Shown here in pieces: positions 8,799 through 17,893 of a stretch of DNA of 64,000 nucleotides. The stretch spans positions 310,001 through 374,000 of the forward strand of contig JALDYZ010000001.1 in the NCBI GenBank assembly GCA_030028905.1, written 5' to 3'. Position numbers and translations under genes: made by a program. Each line of letters starts with the position of its first letter. Within the stretch, counting starts at the first letter, position 1. Source of the DNA: Ferirhizobium litorale (lineage in GTDB: Bacteria; Pseudomonadota; Alphaproteobacteria; Rhizobiales; Rhizobiaceae). The notes beneath the pieces were generated by a model that did not search any database, was not told the DNA's origin, and saw nothing but the letters and a program-made list of their open reading frames with translations.

Positions 8799-10742
8799 AT
8801 GAACCCAAACATTCGAAATATTGCTCTTTGGGCCATCATCGCCCTGCTGCTGATTGCGCTTTTCAGCATGTTCCAGACGGCGCCGGCACAGACAGGGTCA
8901 AGGGAAATTCCCTATTCTCAATTCATCCGTGAAGTCGACTCCGGCCGCGTTCGCGATGTGACCGTGACAGGCAACCGGGTTGTCGGCAGCTATGTCGAAA
9001 ACGGAGCGGCGTTCCAGACCTACGCTCCGGTGATCGACGACGCGTTGATGGATCGGCTGCAGAACAAGAACGTCACGATCGCGGTGCGTCCCGAAAGCGA
9101 CGGTTCCTCGGGCTTCCTGAGCTATGTCGGTACGTTGCTGCCGATGCTGCTCATCCTGGGTGTCTGGCTGTTCTTCATGCGGCAGATGCAGGGCGGCTCG
9201 CGCGGCGCGATGGGGTTCGGCAAGTCCAAGGCGAAGCTTCTGACCGAGGCGCACGGCCGCGTCACTTTTGACGATGTCGCCGGTGTCGACGAAGCCAAGC
9301 AGGACCTCGAAGAGATTGTCGAATTCTTGCGCGATCCGCAGAAGTTTCAGCGCCTCGGCGGCCGCATACCGCGCGGCGTGCTGCTGGTCGGCCCCCCCGG
9401 TACCGGCAAGACGCTGCTGGCGCGCTCGGTCGCCGGCGAAGCCAACGTGCCGTTCTTCACCATATCCGGTTCCGACTTCGTCGAAATGTTCGTCGGCGTC
9501 GGTGCATCCCGTGTCCGTGACATGTTCGAGCAGGCCAAGAAGAATGCGCCCTGCATCATCTTCATCGATGAGATCGATGCGGTCGGTCGCCATCGCGGCG
9601 CCGGTCTCGGCGGCGGCAACGACGAGCGCGAACAGACGCTCAACCAGCTGCTGGTCGAGATGGACGGCTTCGAGGCGAACGAGGGCATCATCCTGATCGC
9701 TGCGACCAACCGCCCCGACGTTCTCGATCCGGCGCTGCTGCGCCCGGGCCGCTTCGACCGCCAGGTCGTCGTGCCGAACCCGGACATCGTTGGCCGTGAG
9801 CGCATTCTCAAGGTGCACGTTCGCAACGTGCCGCTGGCGCCGAATGTCGATCTCAAGATACTTGCCCGCGGGACGCCCGGCTTCTCCGGTGCGGACCTGA
9901 TGAACCTCGTCAACGAAGCCGCCCTGATGGCCGCGCGCCGCAACAAGCGCCTGGTCACCATGCAGGAATTCGAGGACGCAAAGGACAAGATCATGATGGG
10001 CGCGGAACGCCGTTCGTCCGCTATGACCGAGGCCGAGAAGAAGCTGACCGCCTACCACGAGGCCGGTCACGCGATCGTGGCGCTCAACGTGCCCGTCGCC
10101 GATCCTCTGCACAAGGCCACCATCATTCCGCGCGGCCGCGCGCTCGGCATGGTCATGCAGCTTCCCGAGGGCGACCGCTACTCGATGAGCTACAAGTGGA
10201 TGGTCTCGCGCCTAGCCATCATGATGGGTGGCCGCGTTGCGGAAGAGATCACCTTCGGCAAGGAAAACATCACCTCCGGCGCTTCCTCGGATATCGAGCA
10301 GGCTACCAAGCTTGCCCGCGCCATGGTCACCCAGTGGGGCTTCTCCGACGTGCTCGGGCAGGTTTCCTACGGCGAGAACCAGCAGGAGGTGTTCCTCGGC
10401 CACTCGGTTTCGCAGACCAAGAACGTCTCGGAAGCGACGGCGCAGAAGATCGACACCGAGGTACGTCGGTTGATCGATGAAGCCTATACGGAAGCGCGCC
10501 GCATTATCACCACCAAGCACGACGAGTTCGTCGCGCTTGCCGAAGGCTTGCTCGAATACGAGACGCTGACCGGCGAGGAGATCAAGGCCCTGATCCGCGG
10601 CGAGAAGCCGGCGCGTGATCTTGGCGACGACACCCCGCCGAGCCGAGGTTCGGCTGTGCCGAAGGCGGGCGTCAAGAAGGACAGCTCCTCCATCGCCAAG
10701 GGTGACGAGCCGGAAGGCGGCCTGGAACCTCAGCCGCACTGA
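8799..10742 (+). CDS. ftsH: ATP-dependent zinc metalloprotease FtsH
   Basis: Membrane-anchored AAA protease of 647 residues that degrades misfolded membrane proteins and regulators. Two N-terminal membrane helices lie near residues 5-23 and 105-125. Walker A GPPGTGKT is near 198-205, Walker B IIFIDEID follows, and the SRH has [20 protein letters not shown]. Zinc motif HEAGH is near 420. The ATG at 8799 follows GGGGAG. A TTG 117 bases upstream in frame was rejected because it overlaps tilS and precedes the probable promoter. RpoH, a likely substrate by analogy with E. coli, is encoded at 52.4 kb. Confidence 0.97.
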   Translation: MNPNIRNIALWAIIALLLIALFSMFQTAPAQTGSREIPYSQFIREVDSGRVRDVTVTGNRVVGSYVENGAAFQTYAPVIDDALMDRLQNKNVTIAVRPESDGSSGFLSYVGTLLPMLLILGVWLFFMRQMQGGSRGAMGFGKSKAKLLTEAHGRVTFDDVAGVDEAKQDLEEIVEFLRDPQKFQRLGGRIPRGVLLVGPPGTGKTLLARSVAGEANVPFFTISGSDFVEMFVGVGASRVRDMFEQAKKNAPCIIFIDEIDAVGRHRGAGLGGGNDEREQTLNQLLVEMDGFEANEGIILIAATNRPDVLDPALLRPGRFDRQVVVPNPDIVGRERILKVHVRNVPLAPNVDLKILARGTPGFSGADLMNLVNEAALMAARRNKRLVTMQEFEDAKDKIMMGAERRSSAMTEAEKKLTAYHEAGHAIVALNVPVADPLHKATIIPRGRALGMVMQLPEGDRYSMSYKWMVSRLAIMMGGRVAEEITFGKENITSGASSDIEQATKLARAMVTQWGFSDVLGQVSYGENQQEVFLGHSVSQTKNVSEATAQKIDTEVRRLIDEAYTEARRIITTKHDEFVALAEGLLEYETLTGEEIKALIRGEKPARDLGDDTPPSRGSAVPKAGVKKDSSSIAKGDEPEGGLEPQPH

Positions 10743-10764
10743 TCGATTCCAGACTGATGCAAGC

Positions 10765-10801
10765 GGCCGCCGTCCGGGCACACTGGACGGCGGCCTTTTT
10801 T
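10765..10801 (+). terminator. Terminator after ftsH
   Basis: Perfect 11-bp stem GGCCGCCGTCC / GGACGGCGGCC (10765-10775, 10785-10795), nine-base loop, then six T. Confidence 0.9.
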
Positions 10802-10977
10802 GCAGTAACGCTGTATAATTGGCTTTGACGCTAATTTACGTGCCGAATCCTGACGGATATGGCATTAGCGTAGTCACAAAATTGGCCCGGTCGCGCAAAA
10901 TCAGGGAACGCGACGGCCATCAGAGCACAACGCGCATGACCTAAAAAAGGGCGCGACGAAAATCGGGGATTGAGTGT

Positions 10978-12330
10978 ATGACACGTCGCTACTTTGGTAC
11001 GGACGGGATTCGGGGCAAGTCGAATATCTTTCCAATGACGCCTGACCTTGCCATGCGGGTCGGTATCGCCGTCGGCACGATCTTCCGGCGCGGCACGCAT
11101 CGCCATCGCGTCGTGATCGGCAAGGACACGCGCCTTTCCGGCTATATGCTGGAAAACGCCATGGTCGCGGGTTTCACCGCGGCCGGTGTCGACGCCTTCG
11201 TCCTCGGCCCGATCCCGACGCCGGCGGTGGCCATGCTTACCCGGTCGCTTCGCGCTGACATCGGCGTGATGATCTCGGCCTCGCACAACCCTTACGAAGA
11301 CAATGGTATCAAGCTCTTCGGACCGGATGGCTACAAGCTTTCCGACGAGCTCGAGCGGCAGATCGAAGAATTGCTCGAGCAGGACATCGGCAGCCAGCTC
11401 GCCAAATCCGATGACATCGGCCGTGCCAAGCGCATCGACGGCGTTCACGACCGCTATATCGAGCATGCCAAGCGCACGCTGCCGCGTGACGTGACGCTGA
11501 AGGGGCTGAGGGTCGCCATAGACTGTGCCAACGGCGCTGCCTACAAGGTGGCCCCCGCCGCTCTGTGGGAACTCGGCGCGGACGTCGTCACCATCGGCAA
11601 CGAGCCGAACGGCACCAACATCAATCTCGACTGCGGCTCGACCCATCCCTCAGCGTTGCAGAAGAAGGTCCATGAGGTGCGCGCCGACATCGGCATTGCG
11701 CTTGATGGCGATGCCGACCGCGTCATCATCGTCGACGAAACCGGCACGATTATCGACGGCGACCAGCTGATGGCGGTGATCGCCGAATCCTGGGCAAGCG
11801 ATCAGCTCTTGAAGGGCAATGGCATCGTCGCAACCGTCATGTCCAATCTCGGCCTCGAGCGATTCCTGGAAGACAAGGGGCTCAGCCTGGCGCGCACCAA
11901 GGTCGGCGACCGCTATGTCGTCGAGCACATGCGCCAGCACAATTTCAACGTCGGCGGCGAGCAGTCCGGCCACCTCGTGCTCTCCGATTTCGGCACCACC
12001 GGCGACGGCCTCGTCGCGGCAATGCAGATCCTCGCCTGCGTCAAGCGCACCGGCAGGACGGTGAGCGAAATCTGCCACCGCTTCGATCCGGTGCCGCAGT
12101 TGCTGCGCAACGTTCGTATCAGCGGCGGCAAGCCGCTGGAGGACAGTCGCGTGCAGCAGGCGATCGCCGACGCCGAAAGCGAACTTGCCCGCAAAGGCCG
12201 CCTGGTCATCCGTCCGTCCGGTACCGAGCCACTCATCCGGGTGATGGCGGAAGGCGACGATCGCGGCCAGATCGAGCGGATCGTCAACGATCTGGTCGGC
12301 GTGATCGGCGGCGCACGCGACGCGGCCTGA
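10978..12330 (+). CDS. glmM: Phosphoglucosamine mutase GlmM
   Basis: Cytoplasmic alpha-D-phosphohexomutase of 450 residues interconverting glucosamine-6-phosphate and glucosamine-1-phosphate for UDP-GlcNAc, hence wall and LPS. The N-terminus [14 protein letters not shown] and the phosphoserine loop [14 protein letters not shown] place the catalytic serine at S102, the same position as in E. coli GlmM. The metal loop DGDADR and phosphate-binding [12 protein letters not shown] are present. The gene stands alone between the ftsH terminator and a large hairpin. Confidence 0.97.
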   Translation: MTRRYFGTDGIRGKSNIFPMTPDLAMRVGIAVGTIFRRGTHRHRVVIGKDTRLSGYMLENAMVAGFTAAGVDAFVLGPIPTPAVAMLTRSLRADIGVMISASHNPYEDNGIKLFGPDGYKLSDELERQIEELLEQDIGSQLAKSDDIGRAKRIDGVHDRYIEHAKRTLPRDVTLKGLRVAIDCANGAAYKVAPAALWELGADVVTIGNEPNGTNINLDCGSTHPSALQKKVHEVRADIGIALDGDADRVIIVDETGTIIDGDQLMAVIAESWASDQLLKGNGIVATVMSNLGLERFLEDKGLSLARTKVGDRYVVEHMRQHNFNVGGEQSGHLVLSDFGTTGDGLVAAMQILACVKRTGRTVSEICHRFDPVPQLLRNVRISGGKPLEDSRVQQAIADAESELARKGRLVIRPSGTEPLIRVMAEGDDRGQIERIVNDLVGVIGGARDAA

Positions 12331-12347
12331 GCCGCGGCTGAAATCCG

Positions 12348-12388
12348 GGCGACAACAAGCCGGTTGAAACGGCCGGCCTGTTGTCGCC
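12348..12388 (+). repeat. Long inverted repeat after glmM
   Basis: GGCGACAACA (12348-12357) pairs perfectly with TGTTGTCGCC (12379-12388). An inner GCCGG / CCGGC pair extends the stem across one mismatch. No T-run follows, so it may end or protect the glmM transcript without being a classical terminator. Confidence 0.5.
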
Positions 12389-12418
12389 GAGGTTGCCCGA
12401 CGCTCGAGGCGACACAGC

Positions 12419-12447
12419 GAAACTGTTACCGAATATGGTAAAGTTTC
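12419..12447 (+). promoter_or_regulatory. Inverted repeat upstream of first porin
   Basis: GAAACT-g-TTACC (12419-12430), spacer GAATAT, GGTAA-AGTTTC (12437-12447). The arms pair perfectly apart from one bulged G. It lies directly 5' of an exact CtrA box, so it may be a second operator or a leader hairpin. Confidence 0.45.
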
Positions 12448-12451
12448 ATGC

Positions 12452-12466
12452 TTAATCCGATGTTAA
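12452..12466 (+). promoter_or_regulatory. Exact CtrA box upstream of first porin
   Basis: TTAA (12452-12455), seven bases, TTAA (12463-12466). This is the full CtrA consensus TTAA-N7-TTAA and lies 87 bases before the ATG at 12553. CtrA is encoded at 59.7 kb. Confidence 0.6.
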
Positions 12467-12552
12467 CCCGCGGTTGCAATACTCCGGTCCGTTGGGGGTC
12501 GGGTGCTGTCGCGTGGGCATGCTCCGGGCCAAGGGCGTTCCTGGAGTATATT

Positions 12553-13323
12553 ATGAAGAAATTTCTGATGGCTGCTTCGGCGGCATTTCTGGCGTGCGGC
12601 CCGGTGATGGCTGCCGATCTCATTGTTGCTGATCCGGTTGTAGCCCCTGTCGTTGCGGCAGGCGGATGGTATCTGCGCGGCCACATCGGCATGAGCAACC
12701 AGCGCCTCGGTAGTCTGGAACACGAACGAATGAACATGGTCGAACTGCATGAGTTCGTCGATGACGGCAGTTTCGACAGTGCTCCGATCGGCGGCATTGG
12801 CATCGGCTACCAGTTCAATGACTGGCTGCGCACCGACGCCACCGTGGAATATCGTGGCAAGGCCGATTTCCAGGCGCTGGATCGCTATGGCCATACCGAA
12901 CCGGGTGGCGCAGTTTGGGACGGCACGAACGACTACGATGCGAGCAAGTCCGAGTGGCTGTTCATGACGAACGCCTATGTGGATCTTGGTGACTACTATG
13001 GCATCGTTCCCTATGTCGGCGCGGGTATCGGCGCCTCGCGCAACACCATCTCCGGCTTCCGCGACATCAACGTGCCGACGCAGGGCGTTGCCTATGCCGA
13101 CAGCGATTCCACCTGGAATTTCGCCTGGGCGCTGCATGCCGGCCTCGGCTACAAGGCCACCGATCGCCTCACCATCGATTTCGGCTACAGCTATGTCGAT
13201 CTCGGCGATGCCCAAACCGGCAACATCAAGACCTACGACAACTCGGTCACCAACAGCCCGATGAAGTTCAACGACATCACCTCGCACGACTTCAAGTTCG
13301 GCGTGCGCTACCTGTTGCAATAG
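12553..13323 (+). CDS. Outer-membrane beta-barrel porin, Omp25/RopB-like
   Basis: Secreted protein of 256 residues. The signal peptide MKKFLMAASAAFLACGPVMA justifies ATG 12553 over a more upstream start. The mature part has alternating amphipathic strands typical of the Omp25/Omp31/RopB family (GWYLRGHIGMSN, GGIGIGYQFNDWLRTDATVEY, PYVGAGIGAS, LTIDFGYSYVDLGDA) and ends in RYLLQ. It probably stabilises the outer membrane. Its promoter has an exact CtrA box and an inverted repeat. A related gene follows at 13514, suggesting tandem duplication. The exact family label is recalled, not searched. Confidence 0.85.
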   Translation: MKKFLMAASAAFLACGPVMAADLIVADPVVAPVVAAGGWYLRGHIGMSNQRLGSLEHERMNMVELHEFVDDGSFDSAPIGGIGIGYQFNDWLRTDATVEYRGKADFQALDRYGHTEPGGAVWDGTNDYDASKSEWLFMTNAYVDLGDYYGIVPYVGAGIGASRNTISGFRDINVPTQGVAYADSDSTWNFAWALHAGLGYKATDRLTIDFGYSYVDLGDAQTGNIKTYDNSVTNSPMKFNDITSHDFKFGVRYLLQ

Positions 13324-13357
13324 ATTTCCCCAGGCAGCGCATTGCGAAACCTTTCAG

Positions 13358-13379
13358 GGTCGCCTCCGGGCGGCCTTTT
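13358..13379 (+). terminator. Terminator after first porin
   Basis: Seven-bp stem GGTCGCC / GGCGGCC with one G-T pair (13358-13364, 13369-13375), four-base loop, then TTTT. Confidence 0.65.
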
Positions 13380-13426
13380 GCGTTGCATTCGTTAATTGCG
13401 CCACAGGGCCTGGTTAACAAACATGG

Positions 13427-13441
13427 TTAACCGGAGGTTAA
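13427..13441 (+). promoter_or_regulatory. Exact CtrA box upstream of second porin
   Basis: TTAA (13427-13430), CCGGAGG, TTAA (13438-13441), 73 bases before the ATG at 13514. A further GGTTAAC lies at 13412-13418, so three GTTAAC cores fall within 31 bases. Confidence 0.6.
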
Positions 13442-13513
13442 CCACTGCCCGCGATAATGGCCGCATGATGTGAAACATGCGGGCGAGGAATTGCCCGGTC
13501 AGGGGATTTTACA

Positions 13514-14335
13514 ATGACGTCGCGTGCCGTGTTCCTCGCCACCGCAGCCAGCCTCGCCCTTCTGGCCGGTAGTGCGGCAGCCGCCGACGAGGCACCGATC
13601 ACCGATGCGCCGGAGGTCACGATCTCGGGGGACCAGTCCTCGGGCAGTTGGTACCTGCGTGGCGATCTCGGCTATTCGCCATGGACCGGCGACGAGGATC
13701 CATCGTTCGACGCTTATGATGCAACAGGCAGCGAGATCGATAGCGGGGACTTCGATTCGGCGCGGTTCTCGAAACCGTTTTCCGGCGGCGTCGGCTTAGG
13801 CTATCAGTTCACCGACGTCTTTCGCGCCGATCTCACCACCGACTTTTTCAAGGGTGACTTCGACGGCGTTGCGCGCTCCGCTGCGCCCTGCTCATCGTCC
13901 GCCCCTGCCGGGACGGCTTGCAACTACAATTCGCGCGCCGATTTTCGTGCGTACGGGGTGATGGCGAACGGCTATGTCGATCTCGCCACCGTCGCCGGAT
14001 TTACGCCCTATCTCGGCGCCGGGTTGGGAGCGACCAACCTGCGATGGGACACGCTGAACGCCAGCGCAAACTGCGTTGACGGCGCTGCCTCCTGCGCCGG
14101 CGCGCCTTCAGACTCGGCGAGGTTTGGAGGCGACAGCAGTTGGCGTTTTACCTACGCGCTGATGGCCGGCGTCAGCTACGATGTCAGCGACCGGGTCAAG
14201 CTCGACCTCGGCTACCGCTTCTCCGATATTGCTGGTGGCAATATGTTCGGCTCGACGGGGGCAGGGCTCACGGGGCGCGATGACGGCCTCAGCCGGCACG
14301 AGTTCCGCGCCGGCCTGCGGATTGCCCTGTGGTAA
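13514..14335 (+). CDS. Outer-membrane beta-barrel protein, second porin-like gene
   Basis: Secreted protein of 273 residues with signal peptide MTSRAVFLATAASLALLAGSAAA. The mature region has porin-like strands (SGSWYLRGDLGYSPW, GGVGLGYQFTDVFRADLTTDF, YLGAGLGATNLRWDT, KLDLGYRFSDIAGG) and a C-terminal aromatic-rich strand ending LRIALW, as expected for BAM-dependent insertion. It resembles the gene at 12553 in the YLRG and GYQF blocks but is longer and has two Cys-Ala-rich loops (near CSSSAPAGTAC and CVDGAASC). A CtrA box lies upstream. Function beyond outer-membrane residence is not visible. Confidence 0.82.
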   Translation: MTSRAVFLATAASLALLAGSAAAADEAPITDAPEVTISGDQSSGSWYLRGDLGYSPWTGDEDPSFDAYDATGSEIDSGDFDSARFSKPFSGGVGLGYQFTDVFRADLTTDFFKGDFDGVARSAAPCSSSAPAGTACNYNSRADFRAYGVMANGYVDLATVAGFTPYLGAGLGATNLRWDTLNASANCVDGAASCAGAPSDSARFGGDSSWRFTYALMAGVSYDVSDRVKLDLGYRFSDIAGGNMFGSTGAGLTGRDDGLSRHEFRAGLRIALW

Positions 14336-14484
14336 GGCGGTGCGGTCGCTGATCGCCGATTTCCGCGTCAACGGGATGCCCATCGGATGGCGGCCACAGG
14401 CCCGCGAAGGGTGTGCCGCCCCTGGCAAGCGCCAAAAAATCTCCCGTCTGCGACATTGGCCGCTTGACTAAAGCGAGGCCTTTC

Positions 14485-14523
14485 TGTACCCACGGCGGCG
14501 GGACACCTCTCCCCAACGAGAGG
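14485..14523 (+). ncRNA. Candidate serC leader RNA motif
   Basis: Two adjacent hairpins end 26 bases before the serC ATG. The first is TGT-a-CCC / GGGACA (14485-14491 and 14500-14505). The second is CCTCTC / GAGAGG (14506-14511 and 14518-14523) with loop CCCAAC. Established knowledge: a two-hairpin 'serC' cis-regulatory RNA is described upstream of serC in Alphaproteobacteria. The match rests on position and architecture. Confidence 0.6.
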
Positions 14524-14549
14524 CCATATACCTGGAAGGGTAGTTTACT

Positions 14550-15728
14550 ATGGTTGATACCGCCAAGCCGGCATTGCGTCCGGCCAACACCCATTTTTCT
14601 TCTGGCCCCTGCTCGAAGCGCCCCGGTTGGACGCTCGACGCTCTCTCTGACGCGGCCCTTGGCCGTTCGCACCGCGCCAAGGTCGGCAAGACCAAGCTCA
14701 AGCAGGCCATTGATCTTACCCGCGAAATTCTCGAGGTACCGGCCGACTACCGCATCGGCATCGTTCCGGCTTCCGATACCGGCGCCGTCGAAATGGCGCT
14801 CTGGTCGCTGCTCGGCGAGCGCGGTGTCGACATGGTTGCCTGGGAAAGCTTCGGTGCCGGCTGGGTCACCGACGTCGTCAAGCAGCTGAAGCTCAAGGAC
14901 GTCCGCAAACTCGAAGCCGGCTACGGCGAGTTGCCCGACCTTTCGACGATCGATTTCGACCGCGACGTGGTCTTTACCTGGAACGGCACCACCTCGGGCG
15001 TGCGCGTCCCGAACGCCGATTTCATCCCGGCGGACCGCAAGGGGCTGACGATATGCGACGCCACTTCGGCGGCTTTCGCTCAGGATCTCGATTTCGCCAA
15101 GCTCGACGTTGTCACCTTCTCCTGGCAGAAGGTGCTGGGCGGCGAGGGCGCCCATGGCGTCATCATCCTCAGCCCGCGCGCAGTGGAGCGTCTGATCAAC
15201 TACGTGCCGGCCTGGCCGCTGCCCAAGATCTTCCGCATGACCTCGGGCGGCAAGCTGATCGAAGGCATCTTTTCCGGCGAAACGATCAACACGCCGTCGA
15301 TGCTGTGCGTCGAGGATTACATCGATGCGCTCCTCTGGGCAAAAGAGGTCGGCGGTCTCAAGGGCCTGGTGGCGCGCGCCGACGCCAATGCCAAGGTCAT
15401 CTTCGACTTTGTGGCCGCGAATGGCTGGATCGCCAACCTGGCGGTCAAGGACGAGACACGTTCCAACACCTCCGTCTGCCTCAAGATCATCGACAAGGAC
15501 GTTGCCGCGCTCGACGCCGACGGCCAGGCGAATTTCGCCAAGGGCATCGCCAGCCTGCTCGACAAGGAAGGCGTTGCCTTCGACATCGGACACTATCGCG
15601 ATGCCCCGTCGGGCCTGCGCATCTGGGCAGGAGCCACAGTCGAGACGGCTGACATGGAAGCACTGATGCCATGGCTGACCTGGGCCTTCGAAACGCAGAA
15701 GGCGACGCTTTCTCAGGCTGCGGCCTGA
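14550..15728 (+). CDS. serC: Phosphoserine aminotransferase SerC
   Basis: PLP enzyme of 392 residues converting 3-phosphohydroxypyruvate and glutamate to phosphoserine in serine synthesis; it can also serve vitamin B6 synthesis. The PLP lysine is K194 in [14 protein letters not shown]. The N-terminus [15 protein letters not shown] is typical of the long alphaproteobacterial/archaeal SerC group. serA follows after 84 bases, giving two consecutive pathway steps in one transcription unit. Control by the upstream two-hairpin leader is inferred. Confidence 0.95.
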   Translation: MVDTAKPALRPANTHFSSGPCSKRPGWTLDALSDAALGRSHRAKVGKTKLKQAIDLTREILEVPADYRIGIVPASDTGAVEMALWSLLGERGVDMVAWESFGAGWVTDVVKQLKLKDVRKLEAGYGELPDLSTIDFDRDVVFTWNGTTSGVRVPNADFIPADRKGLTICDATSAAFAQDLDFAKLDVVTFSWQKVLGGEGAHGVIILSPRAVERLINYVPAWPLPKIFRMTSGGKLIEGIFSGETINTPSMLCVEDYIDALLWAKEVGGLKGLVARADANAKVIFDFVAANGWIANLAVKDETRSNTSVCLKIIDKDVAALDADGQANFAKGIASLLDKEGVAFDIGHYRDAPSGLRIWAGATVETADMEALMPWLTWAFETQKATLSQAAA

Positions 15729-15812
15729 CGTGATCGCATAAGGCTCCGCCGATCGGCGGGGCCTAGCATTCCGAATTTCATTCCATCGTTGAACCCTTTG
15801 AAGGAGGCCATA

Positions 15813-17408
15813 ATGGCACCTCGCGTTCTCGTATCCGACGAATTGTCGGAAACCGCCGTCCAGATCTTCCGCGACCGCGGCGTCGAAGTCGATTTCCAGC
15901 CGAAACTCGGCAAGGACAAGGACAAGCTTGCCGAGATCATCGGCAACTATGACGGGCTTGCCATCCGCTCCGCCACCAAGGCGACCGAAAAACTGATCGC
16001 AGCCGCAACCAACCTCAAGGTGATCGGCCGCGCCGGCATCGGCGTCGACAATGTCGACATTCCGGCTGCCTCGCGCCGCGGCATCATCGTCATGAACACG
16101 CCGTTCGGCAACTCGATCACCACCGCCGAACATGCGATCGCGCTGCTCTTTGCCGTCGCGCGCCAGCTTCCTGCCGCCGACGTCTCCACCCAGGCCGGCA
16201 AATGGGAGAAGTCGAAGTTCATGGGCGTCGAGATCACCGGCAAGACGCTCGGCGTTATCGGTGCCGGCAACATCGGCGGCATCGTCTGCAAGAAGGCAAT
16301 CGGGCTCGGCATGCATGTTCTTGCCTATGATCCGTTCCTGTCGAAGGAGCGCGCCGAGGAGATGGGCGTCACCAAGGTCGAACTCGACGAACTCTTCGCC
16401 AAGGCCGACTTCATCACCCTGCATGTGCCGTTGACCGACAGGACCCGCAACATCATCGACGCGGAAGCGATCGCCAGGATGAAGGACGGCGTGCGGATCA
16501 TCAATTGCGCCCGCGGCGGCCTCGTCGTCGAGGCGGCGCTTGCCGAGGCCCTGAAGTCCGGCAAGGTCGCCGGTGCCGGCTTCGACGTGTTCGAGGTCGA
16601 GCCCGCCACGGAAAGCCCGCTGTTCGGCCTGCCGAACGTCGTCTGCACTCCGCATCTCGGCGCCTCGACCACGGAAGCACAGGAGAATGTCGCGCTGCAG
16701 GTCGCCGAGCAGATGTCGGACTACCTCGTCAAGGGGGCGGTCTCGAACGCCATCAACATGCCGTCGATCACCGCGGAGGAAGCCCCGCTCCTGAAACCGT
16801 TCATCCGGCTCGCTGACGTGCTCGGCGCCTTCGTCGGACAGGTCACTGAAAGCGCCATCAAGGAAATCGAGATTCTCTTTGATGGCGCGACCGCGACGAT
16901 GAACACCAAGGCGCTGACCAGCGCGCTGCTGGCCGGTCTGATCCGTCCGCAGGTCGCCGACGTCAACATGGTTTCGGCGCCGATCATGATCAAGGAAAAG
17001 GGGATCATCCTTTCCGAGGTCAAGCGCGACAAGTCCGGCGTCTATGACGGCTATATCAAGCTCACCGTCAAGACCGCTAATCAAACCCGTTCGGTTGCCG
17101 GTACAGTGTTCTCCGACGGCAAGCCGCGCTTCATCCAGATCAAGGGCATCAACATGGATGCCGACGTCGGGGCCAACATGATCTACATCGCCAATACCGA
17201 CGTACCGGGTATGATCGGCTTCATGGGAACGACGCTGGGCGAAGGCGGCGTGAACATCGCAAATTTCCAGCTCGGCCGCGACAAGCAGGGCGGCGATGCG
17301 ATCGCGCTGCTCTACGTCGACGAGCCAGTGAAGCAGGACGTGCTCGACAAGCTGACGGCCCATCCGGCGATCCGCCAGGCCAAGCCGCTGGTTTTCAATA
17401 TCGACTGA
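15813..17408 (+). CDS. serA: D-3-phosphoglycerate dehydrogenase SerA
   Basis: NAD-dependent first enzyme of serine synthesis, 531 residues, the long form with catalytic, ASB and C-terminal ACT domains. The Rossmann motif is GVIGAGNIGG, catalytic-region motifs are NCARGGLVVE and PHLGAS, and the ACT domain begins near ANMIYIANTDVPGMIG. ATG 15813 follows AAGGAGG at optimal spacing; an in-frame start 24 bases upstream lacks a ribosome site. ACT-mediated feedback by L-serine is plausible but not shown. Confidence 0.97.
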   Translation: MAPRVLVSDELSETAVQIFRDRGVEVDFQPKLGKDKDKLAEIIGNYDGLAIRSATKATEKLIAAATNLKVIGRAGIGVDNVDIPAASRRGIIVMNTPFGNSITTAEHAIALLFAVARQLPAADVSTQAGKWEKSKFMGVEITGKTLGVIGAGNIGGIVCKKAIGLGMHVLAYDPFLSKERAEEMGVTKVELDELFAKADFITLHVPLTDRTRNIIDAEAIARMKDGVRIINCARGGLVVEAALAEALKSGKVAGAGFDVFEVEPATESPLFGLPNVVCTPHLGASTTEAQENVALQVAEQMSDYLVKGAVSNAINMPSITAEEAPLLKPFIRLADVLGAFVGQVTESAIKEIEILFDGATATMNTKALTSALLAGLIRPQVADVNMVSAPIMIKEKGIILSEVKRDKSGVYDGYIKLTVKTANQTRSVAGTVFSDGKPRFIQIKGINMDADVGANMIYIANTDVPGMIGFMGTTLGEGGVNIANFQLGRDKQGGDAIALLYVDEPVKQDVLDKLTAHPAIRQAKPLVFNID

Positions 17409-17430
17409 ATATCTCCTCCCAAGAGTGACC

Positions 17431-17466
17431 AAAAGGCCCGGTTCAGCAGGCTGCACCGGGCCTTTT
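17431..17466 (+). terminator. Terminator after serA, bidirectional form
   Basis: Perfect 12-bp stem AAAAGGCCCGGT / ACCGGGCCTTTT (17431-17442, 17455-17466) with a 12-base loop. The A-run and T-run are inside the stem. Confidence 0.9.
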
Positions 17467-17505
17467 GCCGTTCAGAGAGAACTTGACGGTGCCCTCAGGA
17501 TGCAG

Positions 17506-17543
17506 TAATTAACTAATATGTTAATTAACAGTGGTGTTAATTA
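17506..17543 (+). promoter_or_regulatory. Triple half-site operator of the ArsR-type regulator
   Basis: TAATTAAC-N6-GTTAATTA (17506-17513 and 17520-17527) is a perfect inverted repeat. Overlapping it, TAATTAACA-gtgg-TGTTAATTA (17522-17530 and 17535-17543) is a second perfect one that touches the start codon. The layout predicts tight autorepression. Confidence 0.7.
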
Positions 17544-17893
17544 TGAGTATGACCGATCCCCTCAGCACAACCCTGTCGGCGCTGGCCGATCCGACGCGGC
17601 GCGCCATCCTGGCCCGCCTCGCCGCGGGGGAGGCGACGGTCAACGAACTGGCGGCGCCCTTCGATATCAGCCTGCCGGCGATATCGCGGCACCTCAAGGT
17701 TCTCGAAGGCGCGGGGCTGATCTCGCGCGGACGCGAGGCGCAGTGGCGGCCGTGCCGGCTCGAGGCCGAGCCGCTGAAGGCTGTCGATACATGGCTCGAA
17801 CGCTACCGGACCTTCTGGGAAGGCAGCTTCGACAAGCTGGAAGCCTATCTTAACGAAATCACGAAAGGAGACGGCAATGGACGCCAAAGTTGA
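17543..17893 (+). CDS. ArsR/SmtB-type winged-helix repressor
   Basis: DNA-binding protein of 116 residues. LADPTRRAILARLAAGEATVNELAAPFDISLPAISRHLKVLEGAGLISRGRE is the ArsR helix-turn-helix (residues about 15-65). No Cys metal box is present, so metal sensing is unlikely. Such regulators paired with an SRPBCC gene are common. It begins at ATG 17543, with an in-frame ATG at 17549 as alternative, and overlaps the next gene by 17 bases. Operator repeats cover the start. Confidence 0.9.
   Translation: MSMTDPLSTTLSALADPTRRAILARLAAGEATVNELAAPFDISLPAISRHLKVLEGAGLISRGREAQWRPCRLEAEPLKAVDTWLERYRTFWEGSFDKLEAYLNEITKGDGNGRQS

Noticed and set aside
14289..17456. Very long open frame on the minus strand (about 1,050 codons)
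   Set aside because: It is antisense to serC and serA, whose motifs and ribosome sites are clear. Long antisense frames are normal in GC-rich DNA.
17509..17540. TTAA pairs in the ArsR promoter as CtrA boxes
   Set aside because: The spacing between TTAA elements is eight bases, not seven, and they are explained by the ArsR-type inverted repeats.
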